Source: Bacillota bacterium
Lineage (GTDB): Bacteria > Bacillota > Clostridia > Lachnospirales > Lachnospiraceae
Assembly: GCA_023415055.1 (NCBI GenBank)
Contig: JAEZLZ010000109.1
Coordinates: forward strand, 1 to 58,817
Direction of reading: 5' to 3'
Length of the DNA stretch: 58,817 bases
Made by a program: the position numbers and the translations under genes. Every line of letters starts with the position of its first letter. The stretch's first letter is position 1. The notes under the pieces were generated by a model. It was given only the letters and a program-made list of their open reading frames with translations. It was not told where the DNA came from and ran no database searches. Shown one piece after another: positions 1-8,143 of this stretch.

Positions 1-195
1 TGTGGGTGGTTGTTTACATTATAACAGAAATCAGCCATACATACCCTAGAAAATATGAAGTTTTCAACGTTTTTTAAAGGGTGGTAGAATTTAGTCCTGC
101 ACCGGAATTTACTTTTTCAAGTCAGCAATATATCTATATCTAATGAACCGGATCACAAAATTGAATCCATGCATCTTCTTGTAGATCCTTAATTC
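1..195. other. Flank with no gene recognised
   Basis: AT-rich sequence downstream of the minus-strand ABC-F gene. I see no open frame with a ribosome site and no convincing hairpin followed by a U-tract, so where the ABC-F transcript ends is unclear. Confidence 0.4.
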
Positions 196-2160
196 CTATA
201 ACTGCAGCTGCTCCCACTCGATATAAGCCGCCTCCAGCCTATTCTCTATCGGTTTCTGTTCCTGATATATTTCATTTAATCTTACACCGTCCGTACTACA
301 TAATTCCATCTGGCTCTTCAGGGTATCCAGTTGTTTCTCCAACTCGTTGATAGTCGTCTCTAATTCTTCCAACCGTTTTTCTGGTTTCTTTGACTTAATC
401 AAATTATTATTCCCGGATACTCCTCGTTTTCCTGAATTATTCTGATCCATCCACTGTGCTTTGCTTGTGCTTTCTGATGATCCTTTTAGTTTTGCTGTAT
501 TTTCACCTGCTTTTTGCTTATTAAAGGATAGTCTCTCCTGCTCCTTCTTATGCTCCTCCTGATAATAAGCATAGTCACCGTTATATTCTCTCACCGTCCC
601 ATCCTCAAGCGTCAGAACCTTATCGGCGAGCTTATTGATGAAGTAACGGTCATGAGATACAAATAGCAAAGTCCCCTCAAATTCCTTTAGCGTCTCCTCT
701 AGAACTTCTCTGGAATCCATATCAAGATGATTGGTCGGTTCGTCAAGGATTAGCAGGTTAGCACCTTCAAAGGTCAGGGAGCACAATCGCAGGCGGCTCT
801 TCTCCCCTCCGGAGAGATATTTGATTTTCTTATTCACATCTTCCTGTAAAAATAGTGCCTTCGCCAGCTGCGATCTTGCAGCACCGTTCGTCAGATTATG
901 AAGTCTTGCAAAATATTCAAGTACTGTCTGCTCTTCCTCCGGATATTCTACCTGTTGAGGAAGATATCCAAGGATGACATTTGCACCAAGTCGAATCGTG
1001 CCTCTATCCGGCTCTAACTCTCCTAAGATCAGCTTCAGAAGTGTTGTCTTCCCGCTGCCGTTCTCCCCGATGATACAGGCACTGTCCTGATAGTATATAC
1101 TAAATGATATTTCCTTAAGTACTTCCCGATCCTGGAATGCTTTTCTTAATTCCGACAGTTCCATTACCAACTTGCCGGATCTGCCCACGGATACCTGATT
1201 CAAGCGGATCTTTCTTTTTTCAAAGACCGGACGATCCATTACTTCAATCTTCTCAAGACGTTTCTCCAGCTCTTTCGCACGCTTAAACATCGTCTCACTG
1301 TCTCGCATCACGCCCCAGATACGGTAGCGTTCAATCTGTTGTTCCATTCGTTCAATTTTACGTTGTTGATTCTGATAATTGCGGTATTCGATCAGGAAGC
1401 GTCGTTCCTTTTCTGCTACATAATAGCTATAGTTTCCATGATACTGTTCCATATGGTCATATTCGAGTTCATAGATCTTTTCAACAACATGATCGAGGAA
1501 TAACCGATCATGGGATATAATCAGTGCAGCTCCTTTATACTCCTTTAAAAAATCCTCGAGCCATTCGATTGTCATCAGATCCAAATGATTCGTCGGTTCA
1601 TCGAGTAAAAGGATATCCGGTTCTTCGAGCAAAATTTTTGCCAAGACTACACGCGTCTTCTCTCCTCCGCTTAACCGATCAAAGGGCATCTCTTTCATTC
1701 TGTCATCAATCTGTAAACCCTCGGAAATCTTATCTATTCTCGTATCCAGCTCATAGCCATGCTTCAGCTCATATTGTTCTAATAGTCTGGAGTAACTATC
1801 CATCGCTTTCGCTAGTTGATCTCCCTCCAAGAAACCCATTCCGTGTTCCAATTCTTCCATCTCCCTGCGCAGCTGATCAATAGAAGAAAATGCCATTCTA
1901 AGCACTTCTGCCGTTGTTATAGCCTCTTCATATACCGGGATCTGGTTTAAATATCCAATCTTATTTCCTTTGCGAAGACTGATTTCACCTCCCTGATATT
2001 CCTCCAGACCGATTAACATCTTCATCAGCGTCGTTTTACCACAACCATTTTGCCCGATCAGGCCTATTCTCTCTCCGGATTTAATCTCAAAAGAGATATT
2101 CTCAAATAGCTTCTTTGCTCCATAATATTTTACTAATTCATTTACATTTAACTCAATCAT
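196..2160 (-). CDS. ABC-F family ATPase (ribosome-associated; possible antibiotic-protection or translation factor)
   Basis: This is a soluble protein with two ABC ATPase domains and no membrane segments, the layout of the ABC-F family. These proteins bind the ribosomal E site and either relieve stalls or dislodge antibiotics. Domain 1 has Walker A GQNGCGKT (36-43), LSGGE (163-167) and LLLDEP (184-189). A charged interdomain linker (about 245-315) would reach towards the peptidyl-transferase centre. Domain 2 has GENGSGKT (365-372), LSGGE (449-453) and ILDEP (471-475). A coiled coil ends the protein (about 594-654). At 654 residues it is closest in layout to YdiF/YfmR-type proteins; the exact subfamily cannot be called by eye. 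The ribosome site is weak (GTGAG). The attenuator-like leader upstream favours an antibiotic-responsive role, but that is inference. Confidence 0.92.
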   Translation of the reverse strand: MIELNVNELVKYYGAKKLFENISFEIKSGERIGLIGQNGCGKTTLMKMLIGLEEYQGGEISLRKGNKIGYLNQIPVYEEAITTAEVLRMAFSSIDQLRREMEELEHGMGFLEGDQLAKAMDSYSRLLEQYELKHGYELDTRIDKISEGLQIDDRMKEMPFDRLSGGEKTRVVLAKILLEEPDILLLDEPTNHLDLMTIEWLEDFLKEYKGAALIISHDRLFLDHVVEKIYELEYDHMEQYHGNYSYYVAEKERRFLIEYRNYQNQQRKIERMEQQIERYRIWGVMRDSETMFKRAKELEKRLEKIEVMDRPVFEKRKIRLNQVSVGRSGKLVMELSELRKAFQDREVLKEISFSIYYQDSACIIGENGSGKTTLLKLILGELEPDRGTIRLGANVILGYLPQQVEYPEEEQTVLEYFARLHNLTNGAARSQLAKALFLQEDVNKKIKYLSGGEKSRLRLCSLTFEGANLLILDEPTNHLDMDSREVLEETLKEFEGTLLFVSHDRYFINKLADKVLTLEDGTVREYNGDYAYYQEEHKKEQERLSFNKQKAGENTAKLKGSSESTSKAQWMDQNNSGKRGVSGNNNLIKSKKPEKRLEELETTINELEKQLDTLKSQMELCSTDGVRLNEIYQEQKPIENRLEAAYIEWEQLQL

Positions 2161-2237
2161 ATTTTATTTCTCACTTTCTTACATTTATTGACATTGCTTT
2201 TACTTTATACACACCGGTCATCCGGCTGACCGAAACG

Positions 2238-2270
2238 AAAAAAAACCCAAAGCCGAATAAGCTTTGGGTT
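2238..2270 (-). terminator. Intrinsic terminator inside the ABC-F leader (attenuator)
   Basis: A perfect 10-bp stem (2244-2253 with 2261-2270) and 7-nt loop are followed on the minus strand by eight U residues. It lies 78 nt before the ABC-F start and after the leader ORF, so it would stop transcription before the gene unless overridden. A smaller 6-bp hairpin (about 2215-2232) follows it. Confidence 0.85.
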
Positions 2271-2296
2271 TCATAAATCAAATCATTATCTTACTG

Positions 2297-2428
2297 CTAT
2301 AATGAATGCTCCAAACTACTTATAGGGTTATCTTGAAAACTATTAAAAATAGGCGCACTTATCCCTTGGGTGGGTAAAATTGCGATCATAATAGCTTCAA
2401 ATCTAATCCATCTAAGTGTCGTGTTCAT
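2297..2428 (-). CDS. Putative 43-residue leader peptide upstream of the ABC-F gene
   Basis: A short ORF (ATG to TAG) begins MNTTLRWIRFEAIMIAILP and ends SLEHSL. It has a GGAG ribosome site five nucleotides before its ATG and sits between the predicted promoter and the terminator. Codons 20-24 (2357-2369) could pair with the loop and 3' arm of the terminator (2247-2262): CC-AAG and GGATAAGT against complementary segments, with small bulges. A ribosome translating this stretch would mask the alternative stem, while one stalled earlier would leave it free. Leader peptides of this kind control vmlR in Bacillus subtilis and an ABC-F gene in Listeria. The peptide itself matches nothing I recognise. 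Translation is inferred from position and ribosome site only. Confidence 0.65.
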   Translation of the reverse strand: MNTTLRWIRFEAIMIAILPTQGISAPIFNSFQDNPISSLEHSL

Positions 2429-2485
2429 ATAAACTCCATTCATTCCTAATTGATATCATGCATATAAAATAAAGTATCTTGCCAC

Positions 2486-2514
2486 ATCATATGACAATTC
2501 TTTCAATTTGTCAA
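2486..2514 (-). promoter_or_regulatory. Sigma-A type promoter of the ABC-F leader
   Basis: TTGACA (2509-2514), a 17-nt spacer and TATGAT (2486-2491), near-consensus. The start point should fall near 2479, about 50 nt before the leader ORF. Confidence 0.8.
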
Positions 2515-2683
2515 TACATAATTCACCAAACCCTGTACCTCGTTATCTCCTGTGGATATCGTTATCTTATATCTGTGAATCCATCACCTATAAAACTTCG
2601 TTTATGATGATATATGCGATTGAGAAATAAAATTTAATGCGAAAAACGATCCTAGAAGTACCTGTTCCGTATCTTCTAAAATA

Positions 2684-2726
2684 AGCTCTGTAAAGCAAAG
2701 GCTTTTATTCCTCGCTTAACAGAGCT
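2684..2726 (-). terminator. Terminator of the dehydrogenase/isomerase operon
   Basis: A 13-bp stem with one mismatch (2684-2696 with 2714-2726) follows the last gene of the cluster. On the minus strand it runs into a U-rich TTATTTT. Confidence 0.65.
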
Positions 2727-2788
2727 ATATAAATCATACATCCCTCATAATTCTGATAATTATACTTGTATCACATGCTTAATTCCGA

Positions 2789-3868
2789 TTAGTCAAAGTA
2801 TACTGTCTTTCCGGTACGAGCTGATTCATAGATAGCTTCCAGAATTCTGGTGACCGCAATCGCCTGCTCCGGTTTAACTACCAGCTCCTCACCCTTAGTG
2901 ATAGCATTGTAGAATACTTTCTGCTCGATATCCGGCGCATCCTCGCTCTGTCCAGTGAAGAATGCTACTCCACCGGAATTAAGATCCGGTTTCTCTACAA
3001 GCTGTTTGTTATATTGAATACGATTGATACGGAGACCATCCTTCATATCAGCACCGGCTTTTGTTCCGCAGAGACTCGTCTTTGCTTCATCAACCTCAAG
3101 CGTATTTAGTGCCCAGGATGCTTCCAGATGAATCGTTGCACCATTCTTCATCTTTACAAATCCAAATGCTGAATCCTCTACTGTAAATCCCTTCGGATCC
3201 CAATCACCAAAGGCATTTCCTTGATCGGTCTGATCAGCCAGCTTACGATATACCGAACCGGTAACGGATTCCGGTTCATAGTTGTTCATCATCCAAAGAG
3301 TCAAATCAAGAGCATGAGTACCGATATCGATTAACGGACCGCCACCCTGTTCCTCTTCATTCAAGAATACGCCCCAGGTCGGAACCGCACGTCTACGAAC
3401 TGCATGTGCACGAGCATAGTAGATATCTCCCAAATCGCCATTATCACATGCTGTCTTGAGATATTTAGAATCCTGACGATAACGATTCTGGTAACCGATG
3501 GTCAGCAATTTTCCTGTCTCCTTTGCAGTCTCTAACATCAGCTTAGCATCTGCATAGGATTTTGCCATCGGCTTTTCGCACATAACATGCTTTCCTGCTT
3601 TCATCGCTGCTACCGAGATTTCTGCATGGGATTTGTTCGGAGTCAATACATAGACTGCCTCCAAATCATTTTCCTTTACTAATTCGGTATAATCCGTATA
3701 AACACGGGCATCTGCCGTGCCATACTTCTCTTTTGCATCCTCTGCCTTCTGCTTTACAATATCACAGAAAGCAACGATTTCATAATTGCCATTCTTCTGT
3801 ATTGCAGGTAAATGCTTGTTATTCGCGATACCGCCGCAACCAACGATACCTATCTTAACCTTTCTCAT
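2789..3868 (-). CDS. Gfo/Idh/MocA family NAD(P)-dependent oxidoreductase (359 aa)
   Basis: Predicted cytoplasmic dehydrogenase acting on a sugar, inositol or sugar derivative. The N-terminal Rossmann fold has GIVGCGGIA (7-15). The family signature EKP (98-100) carries the usual catalytic Lys99. The C-terminal domain has GGGPLIDIGTHALDL with the conserved Asp181 and His185. A GGAGG site lies seven nucleotides before the ATG. It is the last gene of a four-gene set after two TIM-barrel genes and a second dehydrogenase, which suggests sequential oxidation and isomerisation of one substrate. The substrate cannot be read from the sequence; inositol, a glycoside or a rare sugar are all possible. Confidence 0.88.
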   Translation of the reverse strand: MRKVKIGIVGCGGIANNKHLPAIQKNGNYEIVAFCDIVKQKAEDAKEKYGTADARVYTDYTELVKENDLEAVYVLTPNKSHAEISVAAMKAGKHVMCEKPMAKSYADAKLMLETAKETGKLLTIGYQNRYRQDSKYLKTACDNGDLGDIYYARAHAVRRRAVPTWGVFLNEEEQGGGPLIDIGTHALDLTLWMMNNYEPESVTGSVYRKLADQTDQGNAFGDWDPKGFTVEDSAFGFVKMKNGATIHLEASWALNTLEVDEAKTSLCGTKAGADMKDGLRINRIQYNKQLVEKPDLNSGGVAFFTGQSEDAPDIEQKVFYNAITKGEELVVKPEQAIAVTRILEAIYESARTGKTVYFD

Positions 3869-3921
3869 TGTATAACCTCCATTATTGTAAACTTTAGTAA
3901 TTAATCCTGAAGATGAACCTA

Positions 3922-4683
3922 TTACCAGCCGAGTGATCTAAGATAATCTCTGCTGATATGTGCATCCTCAAGTGCAGTAAATTCGGTGTGTCTGTCCTGT
4001 TCTACGACTACCCACTCACTGCCACCGGCAATTGCCTGTGCAAGAATGGATGGCATATCCTGGACACCCTGGCCAACTGCACGGAACTCAAAAGGTGTTC
4101 CTTCACTGTAATCCTTCAGATGAACCACCGGTAATCGGTTCGCATACTTCTTCATATAAGTGGCAGGATCCTCACCAGATACTCTGGTCCAGCAAGTATC
4201 TAATTCCACCTGCCATATATCCTTGCCATAGATACGATACATATAATCCAGTATATATTCACCGTCTTCCGTCTTCTGGAACTCAAAATCATGATTATGG
4301 TACATAAGAGTGATCCCAAACTTATGACATGCCTCTGCGATTGCAGGTACATTCTTCATAAATTTCTCAAAATACTCCGAACCATAACGCTGATCATCCA
4401 TTAGATAAGGAATTGCAACATATTTACACCCGATTATCGCATAGTCCTCAGCTGTCTTAAGTGTATCAGCCAGGAATGCCTCATAAGGAACATGTGCTGA
4501 TATCGGAGTCAGACCAACTTCCTTAAGAATATCTCTGATCTCTTCGGGAGTATGACCATAAAGCCCTGCCAGTTCCACACCGTCATAGCCCATTTTCTTT
4601 ACTTCCTGCATTGCCTTTACAAAATCCTTCTCTGCCTCTTCACGGATAGAATAAACCTGAAGTGCAACCGGTAATGTATTCAT
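3922..4683 (-). CDS. Sugar phosphate isomerase/epimerase-like TIM barrel (253 aa)
   Basis: Member of the xylose-isomerase-like TIM-barrel superfamily, soluble. The family's metal-binding positions are visible as Asp162 (VELDTC), His188 (VVHLKD) and Glu228 (VVVEQD). The first metal position lies in the MYHNHDFEF motif (128-136) common to this subgroup. Ribosome site AAAGGAG lies six nucleotides before the ATG. It sits between two Gfo/Idh/MocA genes, 53 nt upstream of one and 38 nt downstream of the other, so co-transcription is likely. Such enzymes catalyse enolisation, isomerisation or dehydration of keto sugars and inososes. No specific reaction can be assigned. Confidence 0.85.
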   Translation of the reverse strand: MNTLPVALQVYSIREEAEKDFVKAMQEVKKMGYDGVELAGLYGHTPEEIRDILKEVGLTPISAHVPYEAFLADTLKTAEDYAIIGCKYVAIPYLMDDQRYGSEYFEKFMKNVPAIAEACHKFGITLMYHNHDFEFQKTEDGEYILDYMYRIYGKDIWQVELDTCWTRVSGEDPATYMKKYANRLPVVHLKDYSEGTPFEFRAVGQGVQDMPSILAQAIAGGSEWVVVEQDRHTEFTALEDAHISRDYLRSLGW

Positions 4684-4721
4684 ATAGAACTCCTTTCACA
4701 ACTGCTTATTGAGTCCAGTCT

Positions 4722-5777
4722 TTATTCGAAGTAGATAACTTGCTTCTTCTCAGAGGATTCGAATACTGCTTCCATCAACTTCATAACTCTCATTACCTCA
4801 GGCAATTTGATCTTCTGTTCTTCTTCTTTTGCGATTGCCTTCATAACATTACGGTAGAAATCTCTGATGTCACTCTTTACAATATCAAGCTCCTCTGTGC
4901 TGATCGTGTCATCTCTGCGGGGTGCCATCGTCTTAGTCAGACCTGCAGCGGTACGAACCGGAACTACATCTTCCTCATTCTTGCCGATTGCACGAACGAT
5001 ACGTCCCTTCAAGCTCCAGTCCTCAATAATCGCTGTACCATTCTGACCAATCATATACCATCTGGGTAAGGAAATGAAATTGCTTGTACCTACCTCTACC
5101 AGAACATCAACACCATTCTCAAAACCAAGCTGTACAGTAAAACCATCATCCACCATAGTATTGGTGATGTTCGTGACAGTAGCATAAACTGTCTTCAGTT
5201 TCGTACTTCCCATCATCTGAAGAATCTGATCTAACAAATGAACGCCCCAGTCAAGGACCATACCGCCGCCGTGTTCCTTCTCCTGTCTCCAATCTCCGGG
5301 GATACCTCTGGAGCCGTGAACTCTGGATTCAATCCGGTATACCTCACCTAGCTTTTGCTCGTCATATATTTTCTTCATCGTAAGATAATCCTCATCCCAA
5401 CGACGATTCTGATGAACAGTAAAGAGCTTTCCTGTTTCCTTTGATACATCCATCATTTCCTGTAAATCGGAGGAACTAAGAGTAACCGGCTTTTCACTTA
5501 CTACATTCTTGCCGGCACGCATTGCCTGAATTGCAATTGGTTTATGCAAATCATTCGGTGTGGAAACCAGCACCAGGTCAATCTGTTCGTCTCCTAATAA
5601 TTCCTCAAGGCTGTTATAGCTATGAACACCAACCTCTTTGGCGTAATCCTTACGTGCGTCACTGATGTCATAAATTCCTGCAACCTCTAATCCGTCGATA
5701 GTCTCGATGGTCTCTCTGTGCCAATTGCCCATACCACCAAAACCCACAATACCGAGCATATAATTTGTACCTTTCAT
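4722..5777 (-). CDS. Gfo/Idh/MocA family NAD(P)-dependent oxidoreductase (351 aa)
   Basis: A second dehydrogenase of this family in the same operon, clearly diverged from the 359-residue one. The Rossmann motif GIVGFGGMG lies at 9-17. The EKP signature is at 95-97. The active-site Asp176 and His180 lie in GGGMVLDWGVHLLDQ. The chosen start has GGAGG ten nucleotides upstream; an internal ATG at codon 7 would trim six residues and fit the family equally well. Two such enzymes beside two isomerase-like proteins could reduce and oxidise the same sugar at different carbons, or recycle NAD within the pathway. Confidence 0.88.
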   Translation of the reverse strand: MKGTNYMLGIVGFGGMGNWHRETIETIDGLEVAGIYDISDARKDYAKEVGVHSYNSLEELLGDEQIDLVLVSTPNDLHKPIAIQAMRAGKNVVSEKPVTLSSSDLQEMMDVSKETGKLFTVHQNRRWDEDYLTMKKIYDEQKLGEVYRIESRVHGSRGIPGDWRQEKEHGGGMVLDWGVHLLDQILQMMGSTKLKTVYATVTNITNTMVDDGFTVQLGFENGVDVLVEVGTSNFISLPRWYMIGQNGTAIIEDWSLKGRIVRAIGKNEEDVVPVRTAAGLTKTMAPRRDDTISTEELDIVKSDIRDFYRNVMKAIAKEEEQKIKLPEVMRVMKLMEAVFESSEKKQVIYFE

Positions 5778-5859
5778 TACTAATTAGCCTCCATATAAGT
5801 CTTATCCTATAGTTAAAATATATCTTCTGTTTCTGTCCTATTGTGTGAACCAAATATCA

Positions 5860-6831
5860 TTAAGCCCAGAACATCTCGCCTCTTGCTTCGTAAATCAATA
5901 CATTCTTCAAGAAATCGATTGCTTTTACCAAGCCTTCTTTACCGGACATTAAGCCGTCCTCATGTTCAATACTTAGTGCGTGATCATAGCCTGCCATACG
6001 AAGCTCTGATACGATTGCTTTCCAGAATTCTTCCCCGTTACCGTAGCCTACCGATCTAAAGATCCAGGAACGATTTTTCTCATCACCGTAATGTCCGGTA
6101 TCTAATACACCATTTACTGCTGTATTGTATTTATCAACCTTGGTATCCTTTGCATGGAAATGGAATAATGCACCTGCTTTTCCAAGCTCACGGATGCTTG
6201 CACAAGGATCCATACCCTGCCAGATTAAGTGGCTGGGATCAAAGTTAGCACCAATCTCAGGTCCTACCGCTGCACGAAGCTTTAACAATGTGCTGGTGTT
6301 GTATACGCAAAAACCGGGATGCATCTCCAGAGCGAATTTGGAAATACCATGCTCCTTTGCGAATGCAATCTTCTTCTTCCAATAAGGAATCAGAACCTGG
6401 TTCCATTGGTAATCAAGTACTGCCATATAATCTTCAGGCCAGGAACAGGTTACCCAGTTCGGCATCTTATCTTCCGGGCTTCCGCCAGGGCAGCCGGAGA
6501 AGGTGTTGATGATGGAAACACCAAGCTTTTCTGCTAACAAAATTGCTTTTGTCAAATCCTCGTCAAATTTATCGGCGATCTCCTTTACCGGATGTACCAT
6601 ATTGCCATGACAGCTCAAAGCACTGATTTCAAGATTATATTCCTTTATCGTGTTCTTAAATTTGTCAAGCTCTTTTTCATCATTTAATAAAACATCCGGG
6701 TTACAATGTGCTCTTCCGGGATATCCGCCGCAACCGATTTCTACTGTTTGAACACCGTTTTTGGATAAAAATTCACAAGCCTTATCAAGAGACATATCTC
6801 CTAAAACAACTGTAAACGTACCTAATTTCAT
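5860..6831 (-). CDS. Sugar phosphate isomerase/epimerase-like TIM barrel (323 aa)
   Basis: A larger xylose-isomerase-like TIM barrel. The predicted metal ligands are all present: Glu169 (ALEMHPGF), Asp198 and His201 (NFDPSHLIW), His224 or His226 (FHFHAKD) and Glu289 (SIEHEDG). A long insert after strand four (about 113-145) is rich in Trp and Tyr and could shape the substrate pocket. Ribosome site GGAGG is good. It is the first enzyme gene after the araC-type regulator, with 117 nt between them in which TATAAA and TACAAT -10-like boxes suggest a separate promoter. Its length resembles the catalytic subunits of 3-keto-glycoside cleaving enzymes, but inosose isomerases or dehydratases are equally possible by eye. 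Confidence 0.85.
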   Translation of the reverse strand: MKLGTFTVVLGDMSLDKACEFLSKNGVQTVEIGCGGYPGRAHCNPDVLLNDEKELDKFKNTIKEYNLEISALSCHGNMVHPVKEIADKFDEDLTKAILLAEKLGVSIINTFSGCPGGSPEDKMPNWVTCSWPEDYMAVLDYQWNQVLIPYWKKKIAFAKEHGISKFALEMHPGFCVYNTSTLLKLRAAVGPEIGANFDPSHLIWQGMDPCASIRELGKAGALFHFHAKDTKVDKYNTAVNGVLDTGHYGDEKNRSWIFRSVGYGNGEEFWKAIVSELRMAGYDHALSIEHEDGLMSGKEGLVKAIDFLKNVLIYEARGEMFWA

Positions 6832-6948
6832 TGCTTATCCTCCTAATATCTCATTGTATTAAAATCATGGTATTTATATCATACATTGCCATAGCTTGTT
6901 TATCTATGTTTTTCTTGCTGTTTATACATATTATTTTGCTAAATCTTT

Positions 6949-7794
6949 TTATTTCCCACTTCGGACCTCACCCAGATCCCATACATGTGATGGTGCATAA
7001 CCATAATAATTTCGAAACAGTCTGCCGAAATTATTATAATCCGTAAAACCTACGGCAGTGGCCACCTCGGATACGGTCATTTCTTTTTGCTCCAGTAAAC
7101 GGTGAGCTTCTTTCAGTCTGACCTTATTTAAATAATTCAGAGGACTTTGACCAAGGCTTTCCTTGAAGAGATGGCAGAAACGATATTCGCTCAGGTGGAT
7201 CAACTCAGCCAGAGTCTGAATCATAATCTGATCGGTATAATTCGAGTGGATATATTGCAAAACCATATTCAAACGTTTTAGGTTTTGCATACGTTTAATA
7301 TTTTCCTTATCCGACAGATTCTCGGCAACATAATTCCGAAGCAGGTAAGTAATCAGTTCAAATATTTTCCCCCGTAGTGCCAGTTTATATCCGACTTGTT
7401 TATTCAATTCCTCTTGATAGATATCCTGCATCAGTCGTTTTATATTATCGTCAGAAGCAATAATGGATTGAAAAATCACGTTATAATTAGCAATCTCCTT
7501 TGAGAAGGCAGCCATTTCAAATATTACGACCAGAGATTGTAAATTCTTTGTTCTGCTATAACCTTCATGAAGTTCGTTGCTGTTAATAATGAGCAGATTG
7601 CCTTCTTCCATATTAAATGGCTTATGGTTGCAATAAAAAATTCCCTGCCCCTCGAGCACATAATGCAGTTCAATATGTTCGTGCCAATGGGAAGAACAGT
7701 ACAACCCCCGTTCCTTGATATGTTGTTTGAACATTTGGACCGGAAATTCCATATCATTGATTATTTTCTTTTCATATAAGCTCATATCATGCAT
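6949..7794 (-). CDS. AraC family transcriptional regulator with cupin sensor domain
   Basis: The N-terminal cupin-like ligand domain has HWHEHIELHYVL (about 37-48), with histidines typical of sugar-responsive AraC proteins. The C-terminal 100 residues hold two helix-turn-helix units: the first around LAELIHLSEYRFCHLFKE, the second at VSEVATAVGFTDYNNFGRLF. At 281 aa it has normal family length. GGAGG lies seven nucleotides before the ATG. It is encoded on the same strand directly upstream of the four enzyme genes and is most simply their activator, responding to the pathway substrate or an intermediate. Confidence 0.9.
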   Translation of the reverse strand: MHDMSLYEKKIINDMEFPVQMFKQHIKERGLYCSSHWHEHIELHYVLEGQGIFYCNHKPFNMEEGNLLIINSNELHEGYSRTKNLQSLVVIFEMAAFSKEIANYNVIFQSIIASDDNIKRLMQDIYQEELNKQVGYKLALRGKIFELITYLLRNYVAENLSDKENIKRMQNLKRLNMVLQYIHSNYTDQIMIQTLAELIHLSEYRFCHLFKESLGQSPLNYLNKVRLKEAHRLLEQKEMTVSEVATAVGFTDYNNFGRLFRNYYGYAPSHVWDLGEVRSGK

Positions 7795-7834
7795 ACGAAA
7801 ACCTCCATGTTGTCACTTTAGTTGTTTATCTTTC

Positions 7835-7863
7835 ATTTTACCAGAATATGCAACGGCTTTCAA
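7835..7863 (-). promoter_or_regulatory. Promoter of the araC-type gene
   Basis: TTGAAA (7858-7863), 17-nt spacer, TAAAAT (7835-7840), with TG one base before the -10 (extended -10). A strong 13-bp palindrome abuts its -35. Confidence 0.65.
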
Positions 7864-7901
7864 CAAGATGAAAGGATAAATCCTTTCATCTTGCCATGAA
7901 T
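7864..7901 (-). repeat. Intergenic hairpin element, copy C
   Basis: A perfect 13-bp stem with a four-base loop (7864-7876 and 7881-7893), preceded on the minus strand by TTCATGGCAA. Three other intergenic sites here have the same tag followed by an unrelated stem. This copy lies between a terminator and the araC promoter. Confidence 0.5.
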
Positions 7902-7939
7902 AAAAAAATCCCTAAGTTAATCTTTTGATTAGCTTAGGG
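7902..7939 (-). terminator. Terminator after pyrE and the small membrane protein
   Basis: A 13-bp stem with one G-U pair (7910-7922 with 7927-7939) and a TTTT/AAAA loop, followed on the minus strand by seven U residues. Confidence 0.85.
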
Positions 7940-7952
7940 CATCCTGTATAGT

Positions 7953-8105
7953 TTAGAATAGAAGCTCTGATTTTTTCTTAAGTAATTTGGCACCGTTTAG
8001 AATAAGCAAAATTCCGGATACTGCTCCTGCAACGATTAGCAGAATTCCCATAACAAGATTCCACACACCTACTGATTTCATTGTATGGTAGATTTTCTCC
8101 ATCAT
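7953..8105 (-). CDS. Small membrane protein (50 aa), function unknown
   Basis: A short ORF with an excellent ribosome site, AAAGGAGGG, eight nucleotides before its ATG. It starts MMEKIYHTMKSVGVWNLVMG and has one hydrophobic helix (about 12-37) ending in a basic tail with KLLKKK (41-45). It begins 38 nt after the pyrE stop and ends at a strong terminator, so it is likely translated from the pyrE mRNA. I do not recognise a family. A single-pass membrane protein with a cytoplasmic basic tail is the most that can be said. Confidence 0.7.
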   Translation of the reverse strand: MMEKIYHTMKSVGVWNLVMGILLIVAGAVSGILLILNGAKLLKKKSELLF

Positions 8106-8143
8106 AAATAATCCCTCCTTTTATCTTCCGGCATACTACCCAT

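Noticed and set aside
1524..1883. 119-residue plus-strand frame inside the ABC-F gene
   Set aside because: No ribosome site, and it is the antisense of a clear coding region. The other plus-strand frames inside minus-strand genes were dropped for the same reason.
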